64,000 bases of DNA from DSVZ01 sp964568145 (GCA_964568145.1 CAZMOZ010000002.1:248001-312000); one strand, 5' to 3'. Shown: positions 24,901 through 33,239, counted from the stretch's first letter. The notes: generated by a model not told the origin, from the sequence alone. Translations and numbers: made by a program.

Positions 24901-26030
24901 GCGCGGCCACGCTGCTGCCGCCCCGGCTGAAGTACGAATTGAGCCCGAAGTTCAACGGCGCGCCCACGGTGACATGGTGCGGCCTGCCGGTCACGCGCGC
25001 CTGGCGCTGCGGCAACCAGGGCAACGTGGCCTCCGTGCTCCTCGAGAAGCCCGCGCGCGGCGACTTCCTGCCGTTGGTGGACGGCGGCTTCGGCCTCCAG
25101 TACAGCCCGCTGCTCGAATACCGCGAAGGCGCCGGCGTGGTGGTCTTTTGCCAGTTGGACGTGACCGGCCGCACCGAGCGCGAGCCTGTGGCCGAGCGGT
25201 TGGCGGTCAGGTTGCTCGAATACCTCGGCGCAACCGGTCTGTCCCGGTGGGGTGAGACCCGGTCGAGCCCGGCAAGCCCTCAGGCCGGGATCGAGAGGAC
25301 TCCCGCCCCGCCGCGAACCCCCGGGGCATCGCCCCTCAACGCGTGGAAACCGGCGCCGCCACGCCAGGCGCTTTACGCGGGCGACCCCGTCGGCCGGGCC
25401 AGTCTCGAAGCCGCCGGGTTTCGGTTCGCGGCCGGCGTCGTCGGCGAATTGCAACCAGACCAGGTGCTGGTGGCCGGCCCGGGCGGCGGTCAGGAACTCC
25501 GCGCGCGGCGCGACGCAGTCGCCGCCTTCCTGCAAGCCGGCGGCCATCTGCTCGCGCTCGGCTGGACGCAGGCCGACGCCGACGCGTTGCTGCCGTTCCC
25601 GGTCACGTTCACGCCGGCGGAGCACATCAATGCCGTTTTCGAGCCGCCCGGCGCGTCGTCGCCGCTGGTAGGCGTCGGTCCGGCCGATGCGCACTGCCGC
25701 GATCCGCGGGTCATCCCGCTGGTGAGCGGCGGCGCGCGGGTTATTGGCAACGGTGTGTTGGCCATGGCCACGAATGCAAACGTGGTCTTCTGCCAACTGG
25801 CCCCGTGGCAGTTCGACTTCACCAACAACTTCGGCCTCAAGCGCACCTTCCGCCGCAGCGCGTTCCTCGTGAACCGGCTCTTGGCCAACCTGGGCGTGCG
25901 CGTCGAAACACCCTTGCTGGCCCGCTGGTCCACGCCGGTGACGCCCGCCGGGCCCGGCCGCTGGCTCGAGGGCTTTTACCTGGACCAGCCGGATGAATGG
26001 GACGACCCGTACCGGTTCTTCCGGTGGTGA
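21984..26030 (+). CDS. Secreted glycoside hydrolase family 2-like enzyme
   Basis: A 1348-residue protein with a signal peptide (PLRLVLAGLLTCVTQAAE). The order is that of GH2: sugar-binding jelly roll (CLNGLWRWQP, VPGAWPG, AWYEREFTAPAEWAGRRIGL), immunoglobulin-like domain, then a TIM barrel starting FWIEGRDFFLNGSRVFLSAV. The NATGYNEDMNPD segment is a candidate for the acid/base region and FLCEYGAPFTWDW holds a candidate nucleophile Glu. The C-terminal third is beta-rich with two related modules that both read LEPDDVLVVGKG / LQPDQVLVAGPGG, suggesting an internal duplication. The linker near residues 1088-1120 is Pro/Arg-rich and looks repeat-derived. ATG 21984 immediately precedes the signal. 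A PfkB kinase gene follows. It probably acts on galactosides, mannosides or glucuronides in the periplasm; specificity unknown. Confidence 0.8.
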   Translation: MKPRAKPRRFPHPLRLVLAGLLTCVTQAAEPPAAELPPGVQVEWSLARAWREATPTRERVCLNGLWRWQPAATDARTPPTNRWGWFKVPGAWPGITDYMQKDSQTVHVHPAWRDTRLGGVTAAWYEREFTAPAEWAGRRIGLSAEYLNSLALVFVDGRKVGELTFPAGELDLTAACPPGRRVLSVLVVALPLQGVLLSYTDSASAREVQGTVARRGLCGDVFLTSTPRAARLDGVRVRTSVRRWELSLDVALRDLDANRAFRLDARITDAGRVVKTLQSPPFKTADLQSGRFTFTESWRLEKLWDLHTPQHQYDLEVSLRDADGRLLDAWRPARFGFREFWIEGRDFFLNGSRVFLSAVPLDNAQVGTAAATYAAARESLDRLRSFGINFVYAHNYDCLPGAHLSFGEILRAADDLGMLVAITQPHFSHYDWTSPQAGGTNGYARHAAFYADVAGNHPAVVAYATSHNATGYNEDMNPDLMDGRAAPRDDWARRNVERALRAEGIIRSLDASRLIYHHASGNLGPMHLSNFYPNFVPAQELSDWFEHWATNGLKPVFLCEYGAPFTWDWAMYRGWYQGKREFGSAAVPWEFCLAEWNAQFFGDRAFAISEMEKRNLRWEARQFREGRVWHRWDYPHQLGSTDFPEREPVFARYFTDNWPAFRTWGLSANSPWEHHVLFKLRPGRERNRHEALPVDWVNLQRPGYSPDFLGERFERFDMAYARADWQPTGAGEAILRNNRPLLAWLAGKPARFTSRDHLFEPGEVGEKQLIVINNSRVPVRADCEWTLALPEPVAERTNLVIEAGEQARVPLRFELPVGLPPGEFRLSAKAAFDTGEIQEDTFTLHVLPPRGGVSRALTSAATRLALFDPQGETRAWLLAAGVRFREVDATAALEPDDVLVVGKGALTVDGPAPDLRRVREGLRVLVFEQTAEALERRLGFRVAEYGLRQAFPRVPDHPVLASLGAEHLRDWRGAATLLPPRLKYELSPKFNGAPTVTWCGLPVTRAWRCGNQGNVASVLLEKPARGDFLPLVDGGFGLQYSPLLEYREGAGVVVFCQLDVTGRTEREPVAERLAVRLLEYLGATGLSRWGETRSSPASPQAGIERTPAPPRTPGASPLNAWKPAPPRQALYAGDPVGRASLEAAGFRFAAGVVGELQPDQVLVAGPGGGQELRARRDAVAAFLQAGGHLLALGWTQADADALLPFPVTFTPAEHINAVFEPPGASSPLVGVGPADAHCRDPRVIPLVSGGARVIGNGVLAMATNANVVFCQLAPWQFDFTNNFGLKRTFRRSAFLVNRLLANLGVRVETPLLARWSTPVTPAGPGRWLEGFYLDQPDEWDDPYRFFRW

Positions 26031-26095
26031 GCGGGCCGGGCACGTCCGGGTAAACTCACGTTACGGCGAAAGATGGAAACCCAGTCCCCAACGCC

Positions 26096-27031
26096 ATGAT
26101 CCTCTGCCTCGGTCCCACGCCGGCCGCGCAGCGCGTGATGATCTTCCGCCGGCTCACGCTCGACGCCGTGAACCGCGCCCACACCACCCTCGACGGCGCG
26201 GCCGGCAAATCGGTGAACGTGGCCAAGGTGCTGCGCGTGCTCGGCGAGCCGGTGGCGGCCACCGGTTTCCTGGGCGGCGACCGCGGCGAATACCTGCGCG
26301 CAACGCTCGCGGTCCGGGGCGTGGAACTGGACTTCGTGACCGTGCCGGTCCGCACCCGCCAGTGCGTGACCGTCATTGACGAAGCCGGCGGCACCGTCAC
26401 CGAACTGGTCGAGGAAAGCCGGCCGGTCGAGCCCGACGCCTACGAGCAACTCGCCGCCGCGTTGCAACGGCGCCTCCCGGCCTGCCGCGCGGTGGCGCTC
26501 TCCGGCACGCTCACGCCCGGCGGGCCGGTGGACTTCTACCGTCGTTGCGTGGAATGGGCGCGCGCAGCCGGCGCGCTCAGCGTGGTGGACGCCCAGGGCC
26601 CGCCGCTGATCGCGGCGCTCGCCGCCCGGCCGGGGCTGGTGAAGCCCAATCGCGCCGAACTGGCCGCCACCGCCGGCCGCGACCTGCCGGACGAAACCGC
26701 GGTGCTCGCCGCGGCGCGCGACCTGCATGCCCGCGGCGCGGAGCGGGTGGTGGTCACCGCCGGCGCGGCCCCCACGCTGGCCTTTGACGGCCGGGCATGC
26801 TGGCGGGTGATTTCCCCGCGCATTCGGCCGCTCAACCCCATCGGCTCCGGCGACGCCTTCACGGCGGCGCTCACCGCGCGCCTCGTGCGGGGTGACGACC
26901 TGGGCGAAGCCTGTCGCTGGGGCGCGGCGGCCGGCGCGGCCAATGCCCTGACACCCATGGCCGGCGAGGTGGACCGCGCGCAAGTCGAGGCGCTGGTCAG
27001 GGAAGTGCGCGCCGAGCGGCTGGCTTCGTAG
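26096..27031 (+). CDS. PfkB-family hexose/hexose-phosphate kinase
   Basis: A 311-residue PfkB kinase of the 1-phosphofructokinase/tagatose-6-phosphate kinase branch. The N-terminus has MILCLGPTPAAQRVMIFRRL, followed by AAGKSVNVAKVLRVLGEPVA (PfkB signature 1 region with GKSVNVA). Signature 2 is NPIGSGDAFTAAL with catalytic Asp253 in GSGD. It transfers phosphate from ATP to a sugar or sugar phosphate in the cytoplasm. It starts 65 nt after the GH2-like gene on the same strand, so they may be co-transcribed and act in the same sugar pathway. The exact substrate (fructose-1-P, tagatose-6-P or another) cannot be deduced. Confidence 0.88.
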   Translation: MILCLGPTPAAQRVMIFRRLTLDAVNRAHTTLDGAAGKSVNVAKVLRVLGEPVAATGFLGGDRGEYLRATLAVRGVELDFVTVPVRTRQCVTVIDEAGGTVTELVEESRPVEPDAYEQLAAALQRRLPACRAVALSGTLTPGGPVDFYRRCVEWARAAGALSVVDAQGPPLIAALAARPGLVKPNRAELAATAGRDLPDETAVLAAARDLHARGAERVVVTAGAAPTLAFDGRACWRVISPRIRPLNPIGSGDAFTAALTARLVRGDDLGEACRWGAAAGAANALTPMAGEVDRAQVEALVREVRAERLAS

Positions 27032-27067
27032 CGCCGACTTCCGGCCGGCCGGCAAGGCGGACTTCCA

Positions 27068-27225
27068 GTCGGGTGGACCCGGCGGGAAAACCCAAACTTA
27101 GAAAATCAGAAAAGGCGTGGTGGGTTGCGGGCTGGGATTCGGCATCTGGTGGCCAGCCCCTGGCTCAGGGCCGGACCGTCACCCTTCAGCGAGGGGCGAC
27201 CCATCGCGCAGGCGGGAATCGTTTT
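27068..27225 (+). repeat. Repeat B copy upstream of the pseudopilin gene
   Basis: Carries CCAGTCGGGTGGACCCGGCG, the CCCAAACTTAGAAAATCAG block, CCAGCCCCTGGCTCAGGGCC and TTCAGCGAGGGGCGACC. It ends 36 bp before the ATG at 27261, and the longest open frame of the gene runs back into it. Confidence 0.7.
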
Positions 27226-27260
27226 TGTGTCTTGGTCGCGGGGGGGTATCTTGCGCAGCA

Positions 27261-28145
27261 ATGCGTGGCGGGGGCCACAGTGTTGTCACGGTGGCCGGCC
27301 GGCCCGCGGGAACGACCCTTCCCCGCGGGCCAGGCGGGCACGGCGGTTTCACGCTCATCGAGTTGTTGGTGGTGATCGCCATCATTGCCCTCCTGGCCGC
27401 GTTGCTGCTGCCGGCGCTGGGACGGTCCAAGGAGGAGGCGCGGAGCATCGCCTGCCGCAATCACCTCAAGCAGCTTCAGGTCTGTTTCCACCTGTACGCG
27501 GTGGACCACCACGACGTGCTGCCGCCGAACAATTACGTGTACGACCTGAACACCGAGGCGCCGGTCACCGAGGGCTTCAGCACGAACATGACCTGGTGTC
27601 CCGGCAACACGCGCGTGGACATGACCCCCGCCAACATCGAGCGCGGCGTGCTCTTCCCCTACAACCGCTCGCCGGCCATCTACCATTGCCCGTCGGACCG
27701 CTCGCTGGTGGAGACGCCGGAGGGTGTGCGGCAACGCAAGCTTCGCACGCGGAGCTACAACATGAGCCAGTCCATCAACGGCGTGCCGGTTGATCAGGAG
27801 GGGGGTGTCGGGCCGCCAAGCTTCATGAAGGAAACGCACATTGACCGGCCCGCGCCGTCCGACCTGTTCGTGTTCATTGACGTGCATGAAGACGGCATCC
27901 TCGACTCGCTGTTCGGCATTCCGCCGCCCGGCTGGGAGCGGTACATGGACCTGACGTGGTGGGACCTGCCGGCGGACCGCCACAACCGCGGCTGCAATCT
28001 GTCCTTTGCCGACGGTCACGTGGAGCGGTGGAAATGGGCGGCGCCGAAAATCTTCATCGAACTGGGCCAGCCGCCAGCGAACGCCCAGGAATGGCGGGAC
28101 TTCGAGCGGCTGCGCGCGCGTGTGCGGCCGGAGTGGCGGTTTTGA
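27261..28145 (+). CDS. Type II secretion/type IV pilus-like pseudopilin with H-X9-DG motif
   Basis: A 294-residue protein. A prepilin N-terminus, GGFTLIELLVVIAIIALLAA, has the G-F cleavage point and the conserved Glu at position +5 for PilD-type processing and methylation. The C-terminus carries RHNRGCNLSFADGHVERW, the H-X9-DG motif typical of the large pseudopilin families of Planctomycetes and Verrucomicrobia. The middle (CPGNTRVDMTPAN, YHCPSDRS) has the usual conserved Cys pairs. It is probably exported and anchored in a type II-like secretion or surface machinery. I choose ATG 27261; the frame is open to 27117, but that portion is repeat B. No pilus assembly gene is nearby. Confidence 0.9.
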   Translation: MRGGGHSVVTVAGRPAGTTLPRGPGGHGGFTLIELLVVIAIIALLAALLLPALGRSKEEARSIACRNHLKQLQVCFHLYAVDHHDVLPPNNYVYDLNTEAPVTEGFSTNMTWCPGNTRVDMTPANIERGVLFPYNRSPAIYHCPSDRSLVETPEGVRQRKLRTRSYNMSQSINGVPVDQEGGVGPPSFMKETHIDRPAPSDLFVFIDVHEDGILDSLFGIPPPGWERYMDLTWWDLPADRHNRGCNLSFADGHVERWKWAAPKIFIELGQPPANAQEWRDFERLRARVRPEWRF

Positions 28146-28355
28146 GCCTGAACTCCGAGCCGGGAAGGCCGCGAAAAGGCGCAGAAGGCGCAAGCGCAGG
28201 CGTGGAAAAGAAGCGGGGCGTTTTCGCCTTACCGCGCGGATGAAACGAACCGGGCTGGCGACGTTGTCCCGGCTCGACGCCTTTGCGCCTTATGCGCCTC
28301 TGCGGCGCTTCAAGGTGAAGCCGCCGTGCGGCTTGGCCGCCCAGCCAAGGCGCGG

Positions 28356-29360
28356 CTACGCCATCCAGGCGCGCGGGCGGTTTTGAATGCCGCTTTCGGC
28401 CAGGAGCGAGCGGACCAGCGCGACGTTCGGCTCGACCTGGAAGTCGAACATGCCCACGCACAGGCAGTCCGCGCCGTTCTCGAACGCGTAGCGGAAGCCG
28501 GACTCGGGCCGGATGGCGCCGGCGGCCAGCACCTTGAACGCGATCCACGGCTTCTCGACCTCGGACATGCACGCGATGGTGCGGTTCGGATCCAGGTCCC
28601 AGTAGTTGTCGGTCAGCGACTCCACCACGTCCGGCTCGCCGGGCTGGCGTTGGCGGGACCAGTAATTGGCGTGGTGGAGGGTCTTCACGTAAAAGTCCGC
28701 GCCGAACTTCCGCTCCTCGGCGGCCATGATGACCTCGAGCTTGTGCGCGCCGAGCCCGCCCGGCACGCCGAGCGATTTGATGAACTGCACGCACTCGCCC
28801 AGCAACTGCGTGTGCCCGGCGTTGAACCACTTGTCCCCGATCACGCCCTGCACGTACACGGCCTTGGCGCCGAACTCGACGGACTTGCGGATATTGGTCT
28901 TCCAATCCACGAGGTCCGGGTGGCCCTCGGCGATCCATTGGATGCGCCCGCCGCGCTCCTTCCAGTACCGGGCAAGCACGTCCATGACGTTCTTGCGCGG
29001 GTCGGCGATGAGGGTGTTAACGCCGTGGCGTTCGAGAAGTTCGAGCGTGTCCAGCACCCGCTCGGGGGTGTTGTAGGCGCGCATCAGGCTGGGCACGTAC
29101 CGCAGGTCGCGCGAATGCGCCCAGCCGCTGATGAGGTTGCCGCCGGAGATCAGCCGGCTGATCGAGAGGTTGCCAATGCGGGCCAGGGGCAACGTGCCTG
29201 CGGCGGGCGCGCTGGCGTTGGCGGCCTGAACCGTCGGCCGGCCGGGTCCGCCCACGGCGCCAGCCACCGCGGCGGCGGTGAGGAACTGGCGGCGGGACAA
29301 GGAGGCTTTGTGGGCGGAACAGACGGCGCTCTGGTCGGGCTGGGGAAGACTTGATTTCAT
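28356..29360 (-). CDS. Tat-exported protein of an uncharacterised family, paralogue 2
   Basis: 334 residues with a twin-arginine signal (LSRRQFLTAAAVAGAVGGPG). The mature part matches the protein at 9289-10287 block by block: RIGNLSISRLISGGNLISGW, AHSRDLRYVPSL, HGVNTLIADPRKN, RYWKERGGRIQWIAEG, FYVKTLHHANYWS, DPNRTIACMSEVEKPWIAFK, VLAAGAIRP and ADCLCVGMFDFQVEPNV. The two share the order and spacing of all blocks, so they are paralogues of one family. A GGN motif follows the first strand, and a conserved KTLHHxxYWS block may belong to an active site. The enzyme is probably a TIM barrel acting outside the cytoplasm; cofactor and substrate unknown. ATG 29360 gives a normal Tat signal. Confidence 0.6.
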   Translation of the reverse strand: MKSSLPQPDQSAVCSAHKASLSRRQFLTAAAVAGAVGGPGRPTVQAANASAPAAGTLPLARIGNLSISRLISGGNLISGWAHSRDLRYVPSLMRAYNTPERVLDTLELLERHGVNTLIADPRKNVMDVLARYWKERGGRIQWIAEGHPDLVDWKTNIRKSVEFGAKAVYVQGVIGDKWFNAGHTQLLGECVQFIKSLGVPGGLGAHKLEVIMAAEERKFGADFYVKTLHHANYWSRQRQPGEPDVVESLTDNYWDLDPNRTIACMSEVEKPWIAFKVLAAGAIRPESGFRYAFENGADCLCVGMFDFQVEPNVALVRSLLAESGIQNRPRAWMA

Positions 29361-29836
29361 GTCGCGCTTGCCCGCCGGGCGCGGGCGGCTGGCAACCGGC
29401 TGGGCTGCGCTGAGTCAACGTCTGATCCCCCGGTCAGGCAAGCGTTTTGCGCGGGGGCGGGTCGCGGGCGCACGTCGGTTTCGTGCAGGCGGGATCGCCT
29501 GCCGGGGTGGCGGCCGGCTGCCAGCCGGGTGGACACGGCGAGAAAGCCCAAACTCAGAAACGCGGAAGGGCGGTGGGCAACGGGCTGGGATCCGGCATCG
29601 GGTAGCCGGCCCCTGGCTCAGGGGCCGGATTCGTCGCCTCTCAGCGACGGGCGACCTACCCCCCGCTGGCGGTGTTTGTCGCCGCAGACTTCGGCCGGCG
29701 GGATGCCGCCCTCTACGGCGGCCGGGGATGGCTGCCCCAGCACTCGAAGTGGGTGCGCTCCCCGGTTCAATTCCATCACTCCGGCGTGACGCAAACATTT
29801 TGACGCCCGGCGCGCGGGTGGTTTTTGATTTCGCCC
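29361..29836. other. Divergent spacer with repeat B
   Basis: Lies between two divergent starts. It contains a repeat B copy (29515-29690) and a CGCTCCCCGGTTCAATTCC block (about 29757-29775) seen in inverse form at 30825-30845. No promoter was recognised. Confidence 0.5.
29515..29690 (+). repeat. Repeat B copy upstream of the EEP gene
   Basis: CCAGCCGGGTGGACACGGCG, AAGCCCAAACTCAGAAACGC, GCCGGCCCCTGG/CTCAGGGGCCGG and CGCCTCTCAGCGACGGGCGA occur in the same order as in the other copies. Confidence 0.75.
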
Positions 29837-30766
29837 ATGCATGGGCGTGTCTGGTTGGGCAGGCTGGGTTGGGTGGCTTTGCTGGTTTGGGCCGTCGCGG
29901 GCCGGGCCGCCCCGGCCATCATCGTGGCCACGTACAACCTCGAGAATTACGTGGACATCGCCTCTCCCGGCCGTGCGCCCAAGCCGCCGGAGGCCCGCGC
30001 CAAGGTGCGTGAGATGCTGCTGGCCATCCGGCCGGACGTGCTGGCCGTGCAGGAAATCGGCCGGCCCGGCGCGCTGCTCGAGTTGCGCGACGCGCTCCAG
30101 GCCGGAGGCCTGAACCTGCCGCACTGGGAGCACGTGACGGGCTTTGACACGAACATCTTCGTGGCCGTCCTGAGCCGTTTTCCGATCGTGTCGCGCCGGT
30201 CGCGCACGAACGAGTCCTTCCTCCTGCAAGGCCGCCGCTTTCAGGTCAGCCGCGGGTTTGCCGAGGTGGACATCCGGGTGAACGACCGCTACACGTTCAC
30301 CCTCTTCACGGCGCATCTGAAGTCGCGCCGAACGGTCGAGTACGGCGACGAGGCGGAAATCCGCCTGCAGGAGGCGCTGAAGCTGCGCGCCCGCGTGGAC
30401 GCCCGCTTGAAGGCCGATCCGCAGGCCAACGTGCTGGTCCTGGGCGACTTCAACGACACCAAGGACTCGCCCACGCTGCGCATCCTGCTGGGCCGGGGCA
30501 CGGCGCGCCTGGTGGACGCCCGGCCCGCCGAGCGCAACGGCGACAACGCCCCGCCGCCCAACCTGAACTGGGATCCGCGCAACGTCACGTGGACCCATTT
30601 CTACGGCAAAGAAGACAGCTACGAGCGGATTGACTACATCCTGATGAGCCCGGGCATGGCGGGGGAATGGAACCCCGAGGCCAGTTACGTGCCCACCCTG
30701 CCCAACTGGGGCGTTGCCTCCGACCACCGGCCGGTCGTGGCTGGCTTCTTCGCGGAAGACCGGTGA
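29837..30766 (+). CDS. Exported endonuclease/exonuclease/phosphatase (EEP) family protein
   Basis: About 309 residues. The N-terminus has a hydrophobic signal (RLGWVALLVWAVAGRAA). The EEP fold motifs are VATYNLENY (N and E), VLAVQEIG (catalytic Glu), TLFTAHLKS (His), VLVLGDFND (D-x-N) and ASDHRPVV (SDH) at the end, so the catalytic set is complete. Such proteins hydrolyse phosphodiester bonds in DNA, inositol phosphates or sphingomyelin. The signal peptide points to an extracytoplasmic nuclease or phosphodiesterase. ATG 29837 is used; a TTG at 29825 is also open. The gene diverges from the Tat protein gene. Confidence 0.85.
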   Translation: MHGRVWLGRLGWVALLVWAVAGRAAPAIIVATYNLENYVDIASPGRAPKPPEARAKVREMLLAIRPDVLAVQEIGRPGALLELRDALQAGGLNLPHWEHVTGFDTNIFVAVLSRFPIVSRRSRTNESFLLQGRRFQVSRGFAEVDIRVNDRYTFTLFTAHLKSRRTVEYGDEAEIRLQEALKLRARVDARLKADPQANVLVLGDFNDTKDSPTLRILLGRGTARLVDARPAERNGDNAPPPNLNWDPRNVTWTHFYGKEDSYERIDYILMSPGMAGEWNPEASYVPTLPNWGVASDHRPVVAGFFAEDR

Positions 30767-30995
30767 GCGCGGCGCGCTGTGGAGCGACGCCTGGTCCGCC
30801 GTCCTTCGGCCAAAGCCGGAGCGAAGCAATTGAACCGGGGAGCGCACCCGGGGCGGGTTTGACGCACCGCGCAGGAGGGTTTGGCTGTGGAAAGCCGGCC
30901 GGCGGGGCGCCGGTCGGAACACGCGCGGGCGCGTTGCTCCCCATCCGCAACCGGAGTGGCGCGAGCGACCCCGCCCGCGGCCTCCAGTTCCGGAC

Positions 30996-32045
30996 TCAAT
31001 CCGCCGGCTCGAGCGACGGGCGTGGCTTGTACTTCTTCTTCAACTCCAGGCAGGCCTTCAACGGCTTCATACCGGCGGTGCAGGTGGGATGCGACAGCGA
31101 GGCCGCCGCGGCGCAAACGCCCGCTTCGAGGCACCGGCCGAGGTCCCAGCCTTCGTGCAGGCCCAGCAGGGCGCCGGCGCAGAACGCGTCGCCCGCGCCC
31201 GCCGTGCCGGCGATGTATTTGGGCGGCAGGTTCAGCGAGGACTGCCAGTGGTCGTCGCCTTTGCGGGTCCGGGCAAAGGTGCCTTCTGGGAAGTGAATGA
31301 TGACGAGTTCCTTGACCCCCATCTGGAGCAGCGCGCCGGCGGCGTGCCGCAGCGAGACGGTGTCCAGCGTGCCGTCGGGCTGGCGGATTTTGAAACCGGT
31401 GGTCTTGGAAGCCTCGATTTCGTTCAAGATGCAGTAATCCACGTGCTTGAGCGCCGGCGTCACGATCTGGGCAAACCGGTCGCTGTCTTCGCTCACCACG
31501 TCCACGCTGGTCCGCAGGCCCGCGGCCTGCGCGGCCGCCAGCAACGCTGCCGCGCGCGTGCCGTGGACCTTGTCCGGCTTGTCCAGCTCGTCGAGCAGCA
31601 GCAGGTAGCCTAGGTGGAAGATGCGCGCCTTGACGCGTTGGAAGTCCAGGTCGCCGCCCTTCCAGAGCGCGTTGGCGCCGCGCATGTGGAAGAAGGTGCG
31701 CCGGCCGTCCGCGATCTCGGTCATCACGTCCGTGTACGAGGTGGGCGCGTCCGGCGTGGCCTTGAGGTATTTGGTGTCAATCCCGCGCTGCTGGCAGTCC
31801 GCCAGGATGCGTTCGCCCAGCGGGTCGCGCCCGACCAGGCCGGCGCCGAATAGCGGGAACGGGGCGCCGAGGATGGCGAGGTCCACCAGCACGTTGTAAG
31901 GAGCGCCCCCGGTGCCTTCGCTCTGGCTGCGGATGTTGGCAAGCTGTTCTCGCTGCGGGTACACGTCAATGAGCTTGACCTGGTCAATGATCCAGTTGCC
32001 GCCGGCCAGCAGGCCCTTGCGGTTGGAAGTGGTTTTTGAGTTCAT
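30996..32045 (-). CDS. PfkB-family carbohydrate kinase (ribokinase/fructokinase type)
   Basis: 349 residues with PfkB features: LAGGNWIIDQVKLIDVYP at the start, EGTGGAPYNVLVDLAILGA (signature 1 region), VGRDPLGERILADCQQRGID, and a C-terminal GTAGAGDAFCAGALLG with the GAGD anion hole and catalytic Asp near residue 296. The pattern is closer to ribokinase/fructokinase than to the 1-phosphofructokinase-like gene at 26096. It is cytoplasmic and probably phosphorylates a free sugar. The ATG at 32045 gives MNSKTTSNRKG; a GTG at 32066 is open but adds little. No ribosome site is obvious. No operon partner. Confidence 0.87.
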   Translation of the reverse strand: MNSKTTSNRKGLLAGGNWIIDQVKLIDVYPQREQLANIRSQSEGTGGAPYNVLVDLAILGAPFPLFGAGLVGRDPLGERILADCQQRGIDTKYLKATPDAPTSYTDVMTEIADGRRTFFHMRGANALWKGGDLDFQRVKARIFHLGYLLLLDELDKPDKVHGTRAAALLAAAQAAGLRTSVDVVSEDSDRFAQIVTPALKHVDYCILNEIEASKTTGFKIRQPDGTLDTVSLRHAAGALLQMGVKELVIIHFPEGTFARTRKGDDHWQSSLNLPPKYIAGTAGAGDAFCAGALLGLHEGWDLGRCLEAGVCAAAASLSHPTCTAGMKPLKACLELKKKYKPRPSLEPAD

Positions 32046-32386
32046 GGGCGAATGAAAAGCCGGCACCGCTGGTGCCCTGCTCTCCGGTACGGAGAGAGGC
32101 TACCGGCCTCCGGCGGGCTTGTCAGCAGCAAACCTTCCAATCCAGGTAGCGGCTGGCTTCCAGCCTGCTGTGGAGCCGGGCATCCTGCCCGGCGGGCACC
32201 GGCTGACAGCACAAAGCCGATCGGTAGTCCGGGCCCGGGTTCCGGGCGGCAGGATGCCACCCTTTACGGCAGCCAGGATGGCTGCCGCTACCAGGGCGGG
32301 AGGTGTCGCCGCCCAAAAACTGCGATGCGCCCGACCGGCCGGGCGACGAAACTTGACAGCCCGCCGCCCGCGCGCACCTTGCCACC
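32046..32386. other. Spacer between divergent genes with GGATGCC/GGCATCC motifs
   Basis: No gene. It carries GGCATCCTGCCCGGCGGGC and GGCAGGATGCC together with CAGGATGGCTGCCGCTACC. Related GGCAGGATGCC strings recur near 21905, 29700, 40235 and 40285, showing another dispersed short repeat. Confidence 0.5.
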
Positions 32387-32941
32387 ATGAAGATCAAGAC
32401 GCTTGCCTTGGCCGCCGTGGCCGCCGGACTGACCGCACTGGCCGCACACGCCGCCTCCCTTAACGACATCCCGCTCAAGGACATCGACGGCAAACCGACT
32501 TCCCTGAAGGCCTTCCAAGGCAAGGTGGTGCTGCTGGTCAACGTCGCCTCCCAGTGCGGCTACACCAAGCAGTACAAGCCGTTGGAGGCCGTGTACCGCA
32601 AGTACAAGGACCAGGGCCTGGTCGTGGTGGGCGTTCCCAGCAACGACTTCGGCAACCAAGAGCCGGGCACGCCCGAGGAGATCAAGAACTTCTGCTCGTC
32701 CAAGTTCGACGTGACCTTCCCGTTGATGGAAAAGGTCAAGGTCAAGCCCGGCGCCGGCCAGCATCCGCTCTACGCCGCGCTCACCGGGCCGGACGCGGCG
32801 TTCCCCGGCGAGGTGAAGTGGAACTTCGGCAAGTTCCTGATCGGCCGCGACGGCAAGGTGCTGGCGCGTTTCCAGTCCGGGGACGAACCGGACTCGCCGC
32901 AGGTCATCAAGGCCATCGAAGCCGCGCTCGCGGCAAAGTAA
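32387..32941 (+). CDS. Glutathione peroxidase-family protein, exported
   Basis: A 184-residue protein of the glutathione peroxidase/thioredoxin peroxidase family. The first 23 residues (MKIKTLALAAVAAGLTALAA) form a Sec signal. The peroxidatic Cys is Cys57 in NVASQCGYTKQY; then VVGVPSNDFGNQEPG (Gln of the catalytic set) and VKWNFGKFLIGRDG (Trp-Asn) complete the tetrad. Cys is used in place of selenocysteine. A second Cys in NFCSSKFDV may resolve a disulfide with thioredoxin as reductant. It reduces peroxides in the periplasm. It stands alone and converges with tamA. Confidence 0.93.
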   Translation: MKIKTLALAAVAAGLTALAAHAASLNDIPLKDIDGKPTSLKAFQGKVVLLVNVASQCGYTKQYKPLEAVYRKYKDQGLVVVGVPSNDFGNQEPGTPEEIKNFCSSKFDVTFPLMEKVKVKPGAGQHPLYAALTGPDAAFPGEVKWNFGKFLIGRDGKVLARFQSGDEPDSPQVIKAIEAALAAK

Positions 32942-33020
32942 CGGCGCAGCGGATTCGGCTGTTGAAGGGGGAGCGCATGCGCCGCGCGCGCGATTTTCCG
33001 CGCCTTCGCGGAAAACGAGG

Positions 33021-33086
33021 CTGAATCCAAAAACCCAAGTTGACCGTGGCGAGGTGCATCCCCCCAACTCCGGTTTTCGGGGTGAG
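33021..33086. repeat. Palindromic repeat A, diverged copy 3
   Basis: CTGAATCCAAAAACCCAAGT and CCAACTCCGGTTTTCGGGGT around a short spacer. It sits in the convergent gap between the peroxidase gene and tamA. Confidence 0.65.
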
Positions 33087-33114
33087 TAGCTCCCGGCCGA
33101 ACCGTAGTTCCACC

Positions 33115-33175
33115 CCAGGTGGGTCGCCCCTCGCTGAGGGGCGACGGGCCGGCCTTTGAGCCGGAGACTGGCTGC
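33115..33175 (-). repeat. Repeat B, short copy (reverse)
   Basis: GGTCGCCCCTCGC/TGAGGGGCGACG followed by GGCCGGCCTTTGAGCCGGAG: both hairpin cores are present in reverse orientation. Confidence 0.6.
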
Positions 33176-33239
33176 CCATTTCCGGGCCATGCCCTGGCTG
33201 GCAGCCAAGATGGCTCCCGCCACAGCCCGGCATTCAGGT

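Noticed and set aside
27117..27260. Longer N-terminus for the pseudopilin
   Set aside because: It is repeat B read in frame; the prepilin leader normally starts close to GGFTLIELL, so ATG 27261 is preferred.
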